A stretch of DNA of 22,500 nucleotides from Clostridia bacterium (lineage in GTDB: Bacteria > Bacillota > Clostridia > UMGS1810): contig JAEDEG010000037.1 in the NCBI GenBank assembly GCA_016293435.1, positions 1 to 22,500 of the forward strand, read 5' to 3'. This document shows, one piece after another, positions 1-7,173 of the stretch; the first letter of the stretch is position 1, and each line of letters begins with the position of its first letter. The position numbers and the translations under genes were made by a program. A model generated the notes under the pieces. It made no database searches and was not told the origin of the DNA. It saw nothing but the letters and a program-made list of their open reading frames with translations.

Positions 1-120
1 AGCTAAAATCAACAAAAGAAAACACCGAGGCACCCATACCGGCCAATACAACACACAAAGGCGTGTAATATGCTTCCGTTTATCGAATCAACACGCCTGT
101 TGTTTTGATTAACCAGAGTC
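1..120. other. left edge, no supported gene
   Basis: No convincing gene is visible. An inverted repeat (AGGCGTGT at 59-66, ACACGCCT at 91-98, followed by TGTTGTTTT) could end a plus-strand transcript coming from outside the window. On the minus strand an open stretch with an ATG at 37 runs off the left edge, but it has no clear ribosome binding site and only about 12 codons are visible. Confidence 0.3.
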
Positions 121-188
121 TTGTGTTTTTTGAAACAAGGTTATCATGATTTCAGAAGATCGCCAACGCTGCCAGGAAAAAATGCCGT

Positions 189-222
189 AAAAACAAAAAC
201 ACAGGTCAAAGACCTGTGTTTT
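189..222 (-). terminator. intrinsic terminator of the 5S rRNA gene
   Basis: Perfect inverted repeat with arms 196-207 and 211-222 (12 bp, 3-nt loop). On the minus strand it is followed by a T-rich run (189-195). It begins 5 nt after the 3' end of the 5S gene, so it most likely ends that transcript. Confidence 0.85.
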
Positions 223-226
223 GAGT

Positions 227-342
<116 letters not shown>

Positions 343-366
343 TGTGTCGTTTCAGACGACTTTGAT

Positions 367-395
367 ATCTTACCACACTCAAAACCGTTTGTCAA
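367..395 (-). promoter_or_regulatory. sigma-A promoter for the 5S rRNA gene
   Basis: On the minus strand, -35 TTGACA (390-395), a 17-nt spacer and -10 TAAGAT (367-372), preceded by TGG, an extended -10. The predicted start, near 360, leaves about 18 nt of leader before the mature 5S end. Confidence 0.8.
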
Positions 396-563
396 CCCCT
401 TTTTTTAATTTTTTTTATAAATTTATTACATAACGGTTAATTCGCTCTTTTGATATTTCAAAAGGTATATTCCCTCTTTTGCCTGTTATTTTATATTTCA
501 CAAAACAACTTCCCATCCAAATCCCGATTGTTTGGATAACGATATGACCAATGATAACAAGAG

Positions 564-603
564 AACAGCCGACCTTTCTAAGAAACAGAAAACGTCGGCT
601 GTT
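564..603 (-). terminator. probable terminator downstream of the DUF4349 gene
   Basis: Ten-base inverted repeat (AACAGCCGAC / GTCGGCTGTT) with an inner TTTCT/AGAAA helix in its 20-nt loop, about 110 nt beyond the stop codon of the minus-strand lipoprotein gene. The T-tract is weak (TTCTCTTGTT), so the call is moderate. The rest of 420-710 shows no gene. Confidence 0.5.
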
Positions 604-710
604 TAATATTGGCTCTATCTGACGGGATGGCGCCGCCACAAAGGCAGAAACACCCACAGAGGGCGCATAGAAGGCGGTTCTGAGAAATGCATAAACGGTC
701 TCCCTGTTTT

Positions 711-1628
711 TTATTGAATCGGCGGTTTTTTCTTTTTAGAGCGGCGAATGATCAGAAGAATCACAACAACAACTATGCCGAGCAAAACCAAATAAGGCAA
801 TGCCGAGATCACAAAGGAAACGATGCTTAGAAATCCGTTTCCCACATCGGAAAGGTTATTCAGAAGACCGTTCCACGTCTTTGTAAACCAATTTTGCTTT
901 TGGACCGTCGTTTCCCTTTCTACCTCGTCAACATGAATGGTAAAAGTGGTGTATTCAATCAAATTATCCATTTCATTGAGCTTGCCCTGATACGATTCAA
1001 TCTCGGCAATCACATCGGTCAGCTTTTCGTATACCGTCAGAGTATCCGAAACACCGGAGGACTGTGTCAGTAGTTTCTCAAGCGTTTCTTTTTCTAATGT
1101 TAATGCCTTAATTCTGCTTTGCGTATCAATATACCGATCGGTGACATCATCTGTATTAACCGACCGATTCACTACATTACAGTTTTTCGACAAAAAATCG
1201 GAAAAATCAGACTGATTCTTTTTGGGAATGCGGATTTTTAATTCCGCTGTTCGGTTCTCTTTCCCGTAGTAACTGTTTCCCCCGATTTGCGAACTCTCAA
1301 CATATCCACCCGATTGTTTTACCGTGTCATCAATGTCATCCATAAGTTGGTCGAAGTTTTTGGTTTCAACTTTGAAAACCTGATACTCTATAATCTTTCG
1401 GTTTTGTGCAACCCCCTCGGATGTTGCCGTCAACTGTAACGGTTTCTCTGCCGAACCTGTAGCTCTATCCGCCGTCACATTCTGTGAATCGTCAAGTGAA
1501 CTGTTATAAAACGCTTCCTTTTCGGATCCGACAGCATATTTATCTGTCGCTTGGCCGCAACCGCAAAGCATGGCCGCAACCAAAAGCAACGAAACCATAA
1601 ACGAACCTATTCTGCCCATTCTTTTCAT
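711..1628 (-). CDS. DUF4349-domain lipoprotein
   Basis: A 305-residue envelope protein. The N-terminus is a lipoprotein signal: Lys/Arg-rich start, hydrophobic core, then the lipobox L-C-G-C with the likely lipidated Cys at residue 24. A DUF4349 region follows (about residues 75-290): a folded part containing VESSQIGGN and a helical stretch around residues 150-215 (RIKALTLEKETLEKLL) likely to be coiled coil. A single membrane span lies near the C-terminus (about 270-297, LPYLVLLGIVVVVILLI), followed by a basic tail. The order and length match the family. The role of DUF4349 proteins is poorly defined, so no function is claimed. The start is supported by GGAG seven bases upstream. It stands alone with its own promoter. 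Confidence 0.85.
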   Translation of the reverse strand: MKRMGRIGSFMVSLLLVAAMLCGCGQATDKYAVGSEKEAFYNSSLDDSQNVTADRATGSAEKPLQLTATSEGVAQNRKIIEYQVFKVETKNFDQLMDDIDDTVKQSGGYVESSQIGGNSYYGKENRTAELKIRIPKKNQSDFSDFLSKNCNVVNRSVNTDDVTDRYIDTQSRIKALTLEKETLEKLLTQSSGVSDTLTVYEKLTDVIAEIESYQGKLNEMDNLIEYTTFTIHVDEVERETTVQKQNWFTKTWNGLLNNLSDVGNGFLSIVSFVISALPYLVLLGIVVVVILLIIRRSKKKKPPIQ

Positions 1629-1664
1629 ACGCTCACTCCATCCCGATGATCATTGGTTACGATT

Positions 1665-1693
1665 ATTTTACCATATGCTGATTTTATTGTCAA
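1665..1693 (-). promoter_or_regulatory. sigma-A promoter of the DUF4349 lipoprotein gene
   Basis: Minus strand TTGACA (1688-1693), exactly 17 nt, then TAAAAT (1665-1670) with an upstream TGG. The predicted start lies about 30 nt before the ATG at 1628. Confidence 0.8.
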
Positions 1694-1962
1694 CTCAGAC
1701 TATCGCTCCATGATACGGAGAAATGGCAAGAGAAGCGATTCATCTTTTCCACTTCATTTTAGAAGCTAAAAGACCCTTTCAATCTGTTTTTTGTTCATAT
1801 GATGAATTCATATGTAAAAACTACAGAATGTTTATCATTTTTTTGCCTTGTTGGAAGGTGCAGTCGCCGCTCCTATCGCACGGAAGAGAAGAAACATACA
1901 CAGTGTCCGAACGTGTAAGACTCGCATATATTGATACAAAAGCCATGTTAGGAGGTATTGTT

Positions 1963-2391
1963 ATGCAAAATTGTAATCATGACAAACATCCCGAAATCCG
2001 TGACTATGGTCCCAAACCATTTATTTTCAATATCAGATGCGCAACCAATATGAACCGAAATTTTCGCACTGCACTTTGGACGGGCCAACATATGCAGTTG
2101 ACTCTGATGAGCATTCCCGTTAGGAGCGATATCGGCGTGGAAATGCATCCCGATGTCGACCAGTTCATCCGCATCGAAAGCGGACACGCAAAGGTCTACT
2201 TTGGAAACAGCCGAGACTCTTTGCATGAAGTGGGATTTGCGAACGAAAACTACGCCGTCATGATTCCCGCCGGAACTTGGCACAACATTGTCAATATCGG
2301 AAACCGTCCGCTAAAGGTTTACTCGCTTTATGCACCGCCTCAACATCCGTTTGGCACGGTGCATAGTAATAAAGCCGATGAGGAGCACTAA
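1963..2391 (+). CDS. single-domain cupin protein (YrkC-like)
   Basis: A 142-residue cupin. Motif 1 has Glu60, His62 and Gln67 (GVEMHPDVDQF...G74), and motif 2 has P102-x-G104-x-x-H107-x-x-x-N111, so a complete metal-binding set is present. The C-terminal YAPPQHPFGTVH stretch resembles the B. subtilis YrkC-type family, annotated as a putative dioxygenase or isomerase; the substrate is unknown. The start at 1963 is chosen because a strong GGAGGT lies six bases upstream. The same frame is open further upstream, to about 1723, but that part does not look like a cupin N-terminus. The 270 bp upstream hold no other gene; a 10-bp palindrome (ATGAATTCAT, 1803-1812) is the only visible element. No close partner gene. 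Confidence 0.85.
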   Translation: MQNCNHDKHPEIRDYGPKPFIFNIRCATNMNRNFRTALWTGQHMQLTLMSIPVRSDIGVEMHPDVDQFIRIESGHAKVYFGNSRDSLHEVGFANENYAVMIPAGTWHNIVNIGNRPLKVYSLYAPPQHPFGTVHSNKADEEH

Positions 2392-2404
2392 AATAAATAT
2401 GCGT

Positions 2405-2446
2405 AAAACGCCGATGAGGTTTCTAAGGATTCCGCATCGACGTTTT
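2405..2446. terminator. bidirectional terminator between convergent genes
   Basis: Arms AAAACGCCGATG (2405-2416) and CATCGACGTTTT (2435-2446), pairing with one mismatch, then a T-rich run on the plus strand. It lies between the cupin stop (2391) and the stop of the minus-strand SLOG gene (2463), so it can serve both. Confidence 0.7.
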
Positions 2447-2462
2447 CTCTTTTATTGAATAA

Positions 2463-2933
2463 CTATGATACATTGATGATTTCTCTACCTTGCTTTATCG
2501 CATAATCGAGGGCGATTTTGGTACCGCTTTTGCGGGTAGTTGGGGCGTTTTGCCCGTCGTAGCAGACAATGCAAAACCGGCTGTTTTTTATCATTTCGCA
2601 GTTGCGCTCAACATAGGTGGCTCTGCCGGAGCCGATGATTCGTTCAGGATAATAGGTGTCCTCGTAGTGTTCTAAAAGGTAGTTTTTATACTCATCACTT
2701 ATATACGGATATTCCGCCCGCACATAGACTCGTCTTATATGCGGGTATTTTTCTTTAATGTCCGTTACGAGTTCAAGGCATCGTTCGTTCAATCGGCTCT
2801 TGCTCCCGAAAAGGAATGTATCAACCGAGTTTTCCACAATCAGTTTTTCGATAATCTCGCATAATCGTTCTTTGAGTTCTTCGGTTTCGTTAATAGTTCT
2901 ATGACCAATAAAGCAACAAGTTCTCACTTTCAT
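2463..2933 (-). CDS. SLOG-family (DUF1273-like) protein
   Basis: A 156-residue Rossmann-like protein. It opens with CCFIGHR (residues 6-12), the typical first strand and nucleotide-binding turn of the SLOG/YpsA-like families. A FGSKSRLNERCLELV helix follows (about 42-56), then a strand with VYVRAEYPY, and a C-terminal CYDG...RKSGTKIALDYA segment that fits the second half of the fold. SLOG proteins are thought to bind nucleotides or nucleotide-derived ligands, and some family members occur in mobile or defence contexts; no enzyme activity can be assigned here. It is preceded by GGGAGG at a suitable distance. It is transcribed divergently from a small XRE regulator across a 41-bp gap with a perfect palindrome, which suggests that regulator controls it. 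Confidence 0.75.
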   Translation of the reverse strand: MKVRTCCFIGHRTINETEELKERLCEIIEKLIVENSVDTFLFGSKSRLNERCLELVTDIKEKYPHIRRVYVRAEYPYISDEYKNYLLEHYEDTYYPERIIGSGRATYVERNCEMIKNSRFCIVCYDGQNAPTTRKSGTKIALDYAIKQGREIINVS

Positions 2934-2949
2934 AACCCCGCCCTCCCTA

Positions 2950-2963
2950 TACGATATATCGTA
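2950..2963. promoter_or_regulatory. palindromic operator candidate
   Basis: TACGATATATCGTA is a perfect 14-bp palindrome. It widens to 2947-2966 with one mismatched pair, and lies in the 41-bp gap between the divergent SLOG and XRE genes. Position and symmetry fit a dimeric regulator site that controls both directions; binding is inferred. Confidence 0.55.
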
Positions 2964-2974
2964 GAGGTGAAATT

Positions 2975-3217
2975 ATGAATACTAAAAATGCTGTTGCAGA
3001 ACGCATGATTAAATTATGTAATCAGAAAAATATTGCTATAAACGCTTTAGCCAATATATCGGGCATATCTCCGTCCACTCTTTATAGTGTTTTGAATAAA
3101 AAGAGTCAAAACCCCGGTATTGTTACTATTAAAAAACTGTGTGACGGATTAGAAATTTCTTTACGCGAGTTCTTTGATGATGACATTTTTGATGATATAG
3201 AGCAGGAAATTAAATAA
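2975..3217 (+). CDS. small XRE-family HTH transcriptional regulator
   Basis: An 80-residue protein that is almost entirely one Cro/CI-type helix-turn-helix: ERMIKLCNQKNIAINALANISGI is split over helices 1-2, SPSTLYSVLNKK is the recognition region (about residues 32-43), and TIKKLCDGLEISLREFF is the closing helices. An acidic tail (DDDIFDDIEQE) follows; there is no sensor domain. GAGGTG seven bases upstream sets the start. The divergent SLOG gene and the palindrome just before the start suggest autoregulation and control of that neighbour; this is inference. Confidence 0.85.
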   Translation: MNTKNAVAERMIKLCNQKNIAINALANISGISPSTLYSVLNKKSQNPGIVTIKKLCDGLEISLREFFDDDIFDDIEQEIK

Positions 3218-3230
3218 TATCTATTGATAA

Positions 3231-3260
3231 AAAACTCTCTGCCGCGTGGCAGAGAGTTTT
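3231..3260. terminator. strong bidirectional terminator
   Basis: A perfect 13-bp stem (3231-3243 / 3248-3260) with a GCGT loop; the arms begin AAAA and end TTTT. It sits between the convergent XRE gene and the rhodanese gene and can end both. Confidence 0.9.
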
Positions 3261-3272
3261 GCTGTTATATGG

Positions 3273-3668
3273 TTATTTTACGGTTTCGTATGGCCAGTAA
3301 ATGATGCCGCCGAACTCTTTTACATTGGTGTAGCCTAAGTTAACAAGTTCCTGGGCTGCTATCTTACTTCGTCTGCCGCTACGGCAATAGACAAGAATCA
3401 GCTTGTCCTTATCAGGCAACTCTTTTTCGGCTCTGTCGGCAATCTCGTATTCGGGCATAAGAATTGCGCCTTCGATATGCCCCTCGGCAAATTCTTCTTC
3501 GGTGCGGGCATCGATCATAATATAATCGGTTTCGGTATCCATAATAGTCTTTGCCTCTGAGGGTGTAATCTGCTCATAAGAATTTGCATGATTGCCCCCG
3601 CAGGAGGTCATTCCAAACACAGAGAGTGAAATCAAAAGCATAATAATCAGTCCTTTGAGCTTTATCAT
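3273..3668 (-). CDS. rhodanese-domain lipoprotein
   Basis: A 131-residue surface protein. The N-terminus is a lipoprotein signal with a variant lipobox M-T-S-C (Cys23). One rhodanese domain follows: YIMIDARTEEEFAEGHIEGA (about residues 49-68) and the active-site loop Y-C95-R-S-G-R-R-S, with the catalytic Cys present. Such single-domain rhodaneses handle sulfur or redox thiols, but the substrate is unknown. AGAGG supports the start. It begins 12 bp after the stop of the PAS gene, so the two form a two-gene operon ending at the terminator at 3231-3260. Confidence 0.9.
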   Translation of the reverse strand: MIKLKGLIIMLLISLSVFGMTSCGGNHANSYEQITPSEAKTIMDTETDYIMIDARTEEEFAEGHIEGAILMPEYEIADRAEKELPDKDKLILVYCRSGRRSKIAAQELVNLGYTNVKEFGGIIYWPYETVK

Positions 3669-3680
3669 AGTATAACCTCT

Positions 3681-4040
3681 TTACATGGCATATAATTCTG
3701 CGGTTTCTTTATTTCTGTATTCGTGTTTTTCGTAATAGCCGATAAGTCCGCCGTTATCGTTGCGCAAAGCGACCATATAAACATCCCTGTTTTCTTTATC
3801 GCTGTGGGAAATATAAACAACATTATTTTCCTTGCTTTTTGCAAACCAAGCGACTACACGGTCTATTTTATTATTCGACTCGGCATTGTGGCAAGACTTT
3901 ATGCTCTTGCCTGTAATATCCACCCTATAACGCCGGACAGCGGCAGGATTCATATACATCACCGTATGCTGTAAATCGCAAATAACAACGGGTGCTTTGT
4001 CGGTGTCTATTACGCTTTTGAAAAAGACATTTAAGTTCAT
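3681..4040 (-). CDS. stand-alone PAS-domain protein
   Basis: A 119-residue single PAS domain with no output domain. DTDKAPVVICDLQHTVMYMNPAA (first two strands, split around residues 13-35) and GKSIKSCHNAESN (about 44-56) are typical of the PAS type found in DUF438-like proteins; the conserved Cys-His-Asn there may bind a cofactor. DVYMVALRNDNGGLIGYYEKHEY forms the last strands. It is likely a cytosolic small-ligand or redox sensor acting through a partner. AAGGAG seven bases upstream fixes the start. It is first in an operon with the rhodanese lipoprotein, which hints at a redox or sulfur theme. I could not assign its promoter confidently. Confidence 0.8.
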   Translation of the reverse strand: MNLNVFFKSVIDTDKAPVVICDLQHTVMYMNPAAVRRYRVDITGKSIKSCHNAESNNKIDRVVAWFAKSKENNVVYISHSDKENRDVYMVALRNDNGGLIGYYEKHEYRNKETAELYAM

Positions 4041-4105
4041 TCTGTTTCTCCTTATACCACTTATATATTCCTGTATAAAATTTTCCGCCGGTATAATGGG
4101 TTGAG

Positions 4106-4134
4106 TTGCCTTTCATTCACCTATGTGATATAAT
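4106..4134 (+). promoter_or_regulatory. promoter of the GNAT leader transcript
   Basis: -35 TTGCCT (4106-4111), 17-nt spacer, perfect -10 TATAAT (4129-4134) with an extended TGA. The start is predicted near 4141, leaving about 120 nt of untranslated leader. Confidence 0.75.
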
Positions 4135-4140
4135 GAATAA

Positions 4141-4260
4141 AATAAATATTGGTCACCGGAGGCGGAGCGCCGTAGCGCTCATATGCCGGATTAGGTGTCC
4201 GAGTGAGCTCGGGTTATTGTGTATGCAATAGCCGGAGTTTTTCATTTTTAGGAGGTTCTT
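4141..4260 (+). ncRNA. structured 5' leader, candidate riboswitch or attenuator
   Basis: From the predicted transcript start, three structures follow in order. (1) A stem-loop, CACCGG (4154-4159) with CCGG/GGTG (4186-4197), enclosing GAGCGC-CGTA-GCGCTC (4165-4180). (2) A hairpin CCGAG-TGAG-CTCGG (4199-4212). (3) An intrinsic terminator whose 5' arm (4208-4219) reuses the CTCGG of hairpin 2, so structures 2 and 3 exclude each other. The ribosome binding site AGGAGG lies just after the T-tract. That is the layout of an aptamer plus transcriptional expression platform. I cannot assign a known class with confidence; guanidine-type (mepA motif) and other small riboswitches should be tested. Confidence 0.6.
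4208..4249 (+). terminator. intrinsic terminator inside the GNAT leader
   Basis: Twelve-base arms CTCGGGTTATTG (4208-4219) and CAATAGCCGGAG (4226-4237) pair with one mismatch and one G-U pair around a 6-nt loop, followed by TTTTTCATTTTT. It lies upstream of the start codon of the gene it would silence, the hallmark of attenuation. Confidence 0.7.
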
Positions 4261-4812
4261 ATGAAAAACAAAAAAGTAACACTTGTACCATTAACTTCGG
4301 ATGACCGGGAGCAGTTTATTTTGGATAATCAATGGGCGTTTAGGTACGGTGCTCTAATGGAGTTTGGCGAGAGAGACAACCATATTGACAAAGAGGGCGA
4401 AATCATTTCCCGCAAAACCATTGAAGGCTGTATTGATGACCCACAGAGCGAGACCTATCGTATTGTTGCAGACGGCAAAAAGGTCGGCGGTGTCATACTG
4501 AAAATCAACAAGGAAACAAACCACAACCAATTGGAAATACTGTTCACCTCACCCGAAGAGCACAGCAAAGGGATTGGCTATGGTGCGTGGCAGGCTGTGG
4601 AGTCAATGCATCCCGAAACAAAAATTTGGGAAACCTGCACACCCTATTTTGAAAAGCGAAACATTCATTTTTATGTAAATAAGTGCGGTTTTCAAATTGA
4701 TGCGTTTTGGGGTCAATACTTTCAGCCCGATAAGCCGATGATCGATGATAAAGACCGTCGCGAAGACGAGGGACCGGATGAGATGTTTAGATTTATAAAG
4801 GTAATGCCATAA
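4261..4812 (+). CDS. GNAT-family N-acetyltransferase
   Basis: A 183-residue GNAT protein. The core acetyl-CoA-binding motif A is seen in LEILFTSPEEHSKGIGYGAW (about residues 94-113), where the K-G-I-G-Y-G loop binds the pyrophosphate. VGGVILKI is the preceding strand, and IHFYVNKCGFQIDAFW (about 139-154) is the usual C-terminal motif B. The acceptor substrate cannot be read from sequence. The N-terminus (VTLVPLTSDDREQFI) fits the family, and a strong AGGAGG six bases upstream fixes the start. It is a single gene under its own promoter and a long structured leader, suggesting that a small molecule or translation-linked signal controls its expression. No clear terminator was seen after it. Confidence 0.8.
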   Translation: MKNKKVTLVPLTSDDREQFILDNQWAFRYGALMEFGERDNHIDKEGEIISRKTIEGCIDDPQSETYRIVADGKKVGGVILKINKETNHNQLEILFTSPEEHSKGIGYGAWQAVESMHPETKIWETCTPYFEKRNIHFYVNKCGFQIDAFWGQYFQPDKPMIDDKDRREDEGPDEMFRFIKVMP

Positions 4813-4872
4813 TCAGCCACGCGGGTTTGCGATATTATTGTACATTATGAAGATCGGCAAAGGGTATACGCA

Positions 4873-5871
4873 TCAAATCACCTTAATAATCCAATCGTGA
4901 TCATCCGAAATATCACCGTGTTGAATTCCCAAAAGTTTTTTGCGTAAACCGCCTAAAACGGTGTTATCAAAGTCATCCATTGAAAATGTATATTCCTCTT
5001 GCGTGTCTTTGACTTTTCCCACAGGTGAGATGACCGCTGCCGTACCGCACAATCCGCACTCTTTCATGTCTTTCAATTCACTTATTGCAATTCTGCGTTC
5101 TTCAACGTGAATCCCCGCATCCTTTGCCAAAGTTACGATACTACGTCTGGTAATGGACGGTAAAATGCTATCAGATTTCGGCGTTACAAGTGTACCGTCT
5201 TTTGTTATAAAGAGCACATTTGCGCCACCAGTTTCTTCAACATATGTGCGATTAGCCGGATCAAGATATAAATTTTCATCAAAACCTTTTTCATGAGCGT
5301 CGGTAATGGCATACAGGCTCATGGCATAATTCAGTCCGGCTTTAATATGACCCGTCCCACGGGGTGCAGCACGATCAACGTCAGAAACACGCAGGACAAG
5401 CGGCCGCACTTTATCTGCAAAATAATTTCCTACCGGCGTTGCAAACAAACGAAATTCAAATTCCTCTGCCGGTTTTACCCCAACAACCGAATCTTTGCCA
5501 AATACGACCGGTCGAAGGTATAAAGACCCTCCGCTCTCGTAAGACGGCATCCATTTAGCATTGGCCTTAACCACCTTTTCAACCGCCTCAAAAAACATTT
5601 CTTTGGGAATCGGAGGAATCACCATTCTCTCGCAAGAATCGTGAAGCCTTTGCTCGTTCAAATCGAGTCGGAAGCAAACAATATGACCGTCTTTAGTGCG
5701 ATACGCCTTTAGGCCTTCAAAGCAAGTCTGGGCATATTGTATCACACATGCCGCTTCGCTTAGGCAAACCGTCGATTTTCTCATCATCCTGCCGCTATCC
5801 CATTGCCCGTCCTTATATTGAGCAACAAAGCGTTTGGTTGTTTTGTGATAGTTAAATCCTACAAATGTTTT
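4873..5871 (-). CDS. ilvE: branched-chain amino acid aminotransferase
   Basis: A 332-residue PLP-dependent class IV aminotransferase that interconverts leucine, isoleucine and valine with their 2-oxo acids. Family signatures include QTCFEGLKAYR (about 49-59), SLYLRPVVF (about 117-125), the PLP lysine in TGHIKAGLNYA (Lys178), EETGGANVLF and GTAAVISPV near the C-terminus. Length is close to the usual 340-360. The start at 5871 is chosen for AAGGGGAG seven bases upstream; the frame is open 14 codons further, but that segment is not conserved-looking. It is monocistronic, with a perfect sigma-A promoter and a ~110-nt leader holding one T-rich-flanked hairpin. No BCAA-rich leader peptide and no T-box sequence were seen. 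Confidence 0.95.
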   Translation of the reverse strand, partial: KTFVGFNYHKTTKRFVAQYKDGQWDSGRMMRKSTVCLSEAACVIQYAQTCFEGLKAYRTKDGHIVCFRLDLNEQRLHDSCERMVIPPIPKEMFFEAVEKVVKANAKWMPSYESGGSLYLRPVVFGKDSVVGVKPAEEFEFRLFATPVGNYFADKVRPLVLRVSDVDRAAPRGTGHIKAGLNYAMSLYAITDAHEKGFDENLYLDPANRTYVEETGGANVLFITKDGTLVTPKSDSILPSITRRSIVTLAKDAGIHVEERRIAISELKDMKECGLCGTAAVISPVGKVKDTQEEYTFSMDDFDNTVLGGLRKKLLGIQHGDISDDHDWIIKVI

Positions 5872-5896
5872 CATAACGACTCCCCTTAAAACAACA

Positions 5897-5934
5897 AGGC
5901 AACAACATCCCAAAAAGTTTGGACATCATTGCCT
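5897..5934 (-). promoter_or_regulatory. leader hairpin upstream of ilvE
   Basis: On the minus strand AGGCAA...TTGCCT closes a stem-loop with an inner CCAAA/TTTGG helix and an internal loop, followed by TGTTGTTTT. It could be an attenuator, but the stem is broken and the evidence is weak. Confidence 0.3.
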
Positions 5935-5986
5935 CATTAAATATTTATCCATTAAATGTTTAAAGCATTCTTGTACTCTTTTTATG

Positions 5987-6015
5987 ATTATATATTGAGT
6001 TAATTCTTTTGTCAA
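5987..6015 (-). promoter_or_regulatory. consensus sigma-A promoter of ilvE
   Basis: Minus strand TTGACA (6010-6015), 17 nt, TATAAT (5987-5992); both boxes match consensus perfectly. The predicted start is about 110 nt upstream of the ilvE ATG. Confidence 0.85.
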
Positions 6016-6131
6016 TAGTATTTCGGTTTTCCATAAACCATACCGTCGGAGAACGGACTCTGATTATCCCGTAATCATCACAATTTTGAAATCGGCATCT
6101 CAAACAAAAGCGGTTCAGATGCAAGGGTTCT

Positions 6132-7139
6132 TCAATGTGTACTTAGAGAGACACGGTCTATTTCCGCCAATTCTTCCGAACTGAAGGTGGTGTTTTCTAT
6201 GGCCTTCAAATCATCCGTAATCTGTTGCGGCTTAGAAGCGCCGATCAACACGGAGGTGATAGCGGTATCTCGCAGAATCCATGCCAACGCCATTTGAGCA
6301 AGCGTTTGCCCACGCCGCCGAGCAATCTCATTGAGTGCCCGAATTTGGTCAAGCCGCTCTGGCGAAAGAGCCGATTTCTGCAAAAAGCGGCCATCGGTTA
6401 CGATACGGCTATCCATTGGAATCTCTTTAAGATAGCGATCGGAAAGAAGCCCCTGCGCCAAAGGCGAAAAAGCGATAATCCCCTTTTTCAGCCGTTGAGC
6501 CGTTTCTTTCAACCCATTCGTTTCAATGGTGCGGTCAAAAATAGAATACCGATTCTGATTGATGATAAACGGTGTGTGCGATTCTTGCAGCAGCGCACTC
6601 GCCCTGGCCAATTGTTCGCCGTTATAGTTGGAAAGACCAACATACAGCGCCTTGCCTGAACGTACCAAATCGGTCAGTGCCGTCATGGTTTCTTCCAGGG
6701 GAGTTTCCGGATCCGGACGGTGATGATAAAAAATATCTACATAATCCAACCCCAAGCGCTTCAGACTGGCATCCATACTGGATATTAAATACTTACGGCT
6801 GCCCCATTCGCCATAAGGTCCCTCCCACATATAATAGCCGGCCTTTGTGCTGATAACCATTTCATCTCGGTACCTTCCGAGGTCGCGTCGCAAAATCTCG
6901 CCGAAGTTGCGTTCGGCACTGCCGGCGGCCGGGCCGTAGTTATTAGCCAAATCAAAATGGGTAATACCGTTATCAAAAGCCGTGGCGCACATTTGCCGCA
7001 TGGTTTCAAAGCATCCCGTATCCCCGAAATTGTGCCACAACCCCAGTGAAACAGCCGGCAGTTTCAGACCGCTTTCGCCGCAGCGGTTATACAACATGGT
7101 ATCGTATCGTTGACAGGAAGCAGTAATCATAACAATCAT
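6132..7139 (-). CDS. aldo-keto reductase, YghZ/GpR type
   Basis: A 335-residue NADPH-dependent oxidoreductase of the AKR superfamily, closest by eye to E. coli YghZ (L-glyceraldehyde-3-phosphate reductase, also active on methylglyoxal). The catalytic tetrad is visible: Asp and Tyr in HFDLANNYGP, Lys in STKAGY, His in DIFYHHR. The cofactor-binding end has SVLIGASKPQQI. RYDTMLYNRCGESGLKLPA matches the YghZ N-terminus, so the protein starts at 7139 or at an ATG three codons later (7130); the SD (GAAAGGA) lies close to the first. Likely role: reduction of reactive aldehydes in the cytosol. It has a consensus promoter about 210 bp upstream and a long leader with a small Cys-rich ORF. The DNA is visibly richer in GC than its neighbours. 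Confidence 0.9.
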   Translation of the reverse strand: MIVMITASCQRYDTMLYNRCGESGLKLPAVSLGLWHNFGDTGCFETMRQMCATAFDNGITHFDLANNYGPAAGSAERNFGEILRRDLGRYRDEMVISTKAGYYMWEGPYGEWGSRKYLISSMDASLKRLGLDYVDIFYHHRPDPETPLEETMTALTDLVRSGKALYVGLSNYNGEQLARASALLQESHTPFIINQNRYSIFDRTIETNGLKETAQRLKKGIIAFSPLAQGLLSDRYLKEIPMDSRIVTDGRFLQKSALSPERLDQIRALNEIARRRGQTLAQMALAWILRDTAITSVLIGASKPQQITDDLKAIENTTFSSEELAEIDRVSLSTH

Positions 7140-7173
7140 ATCCTTTCTTTATGGCAAAACACAGCCTTAAATG

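Noticed and set aside
1..37. Start of a minus-strand gene leaving the left edge
   Set aside because: Too few codons visible, no ribosome binding site; noted only as a possibility.
1723..1962. 80-codon N-terminal extension of the cupin
   Set aside because: No ribosome binding site at 1723, composition unlike protein-coding neighbours, and a strong GGAGGT precedes the ATG at 1963.
5872..6015. T-box or BCAA leader peptide controlling ilvE
   Set aside because: The leader is only about 110 nt, lacks the T-box GGUGG/antiterminator signature, and its short ORFs have no run of Ile/Leu/Val codons.
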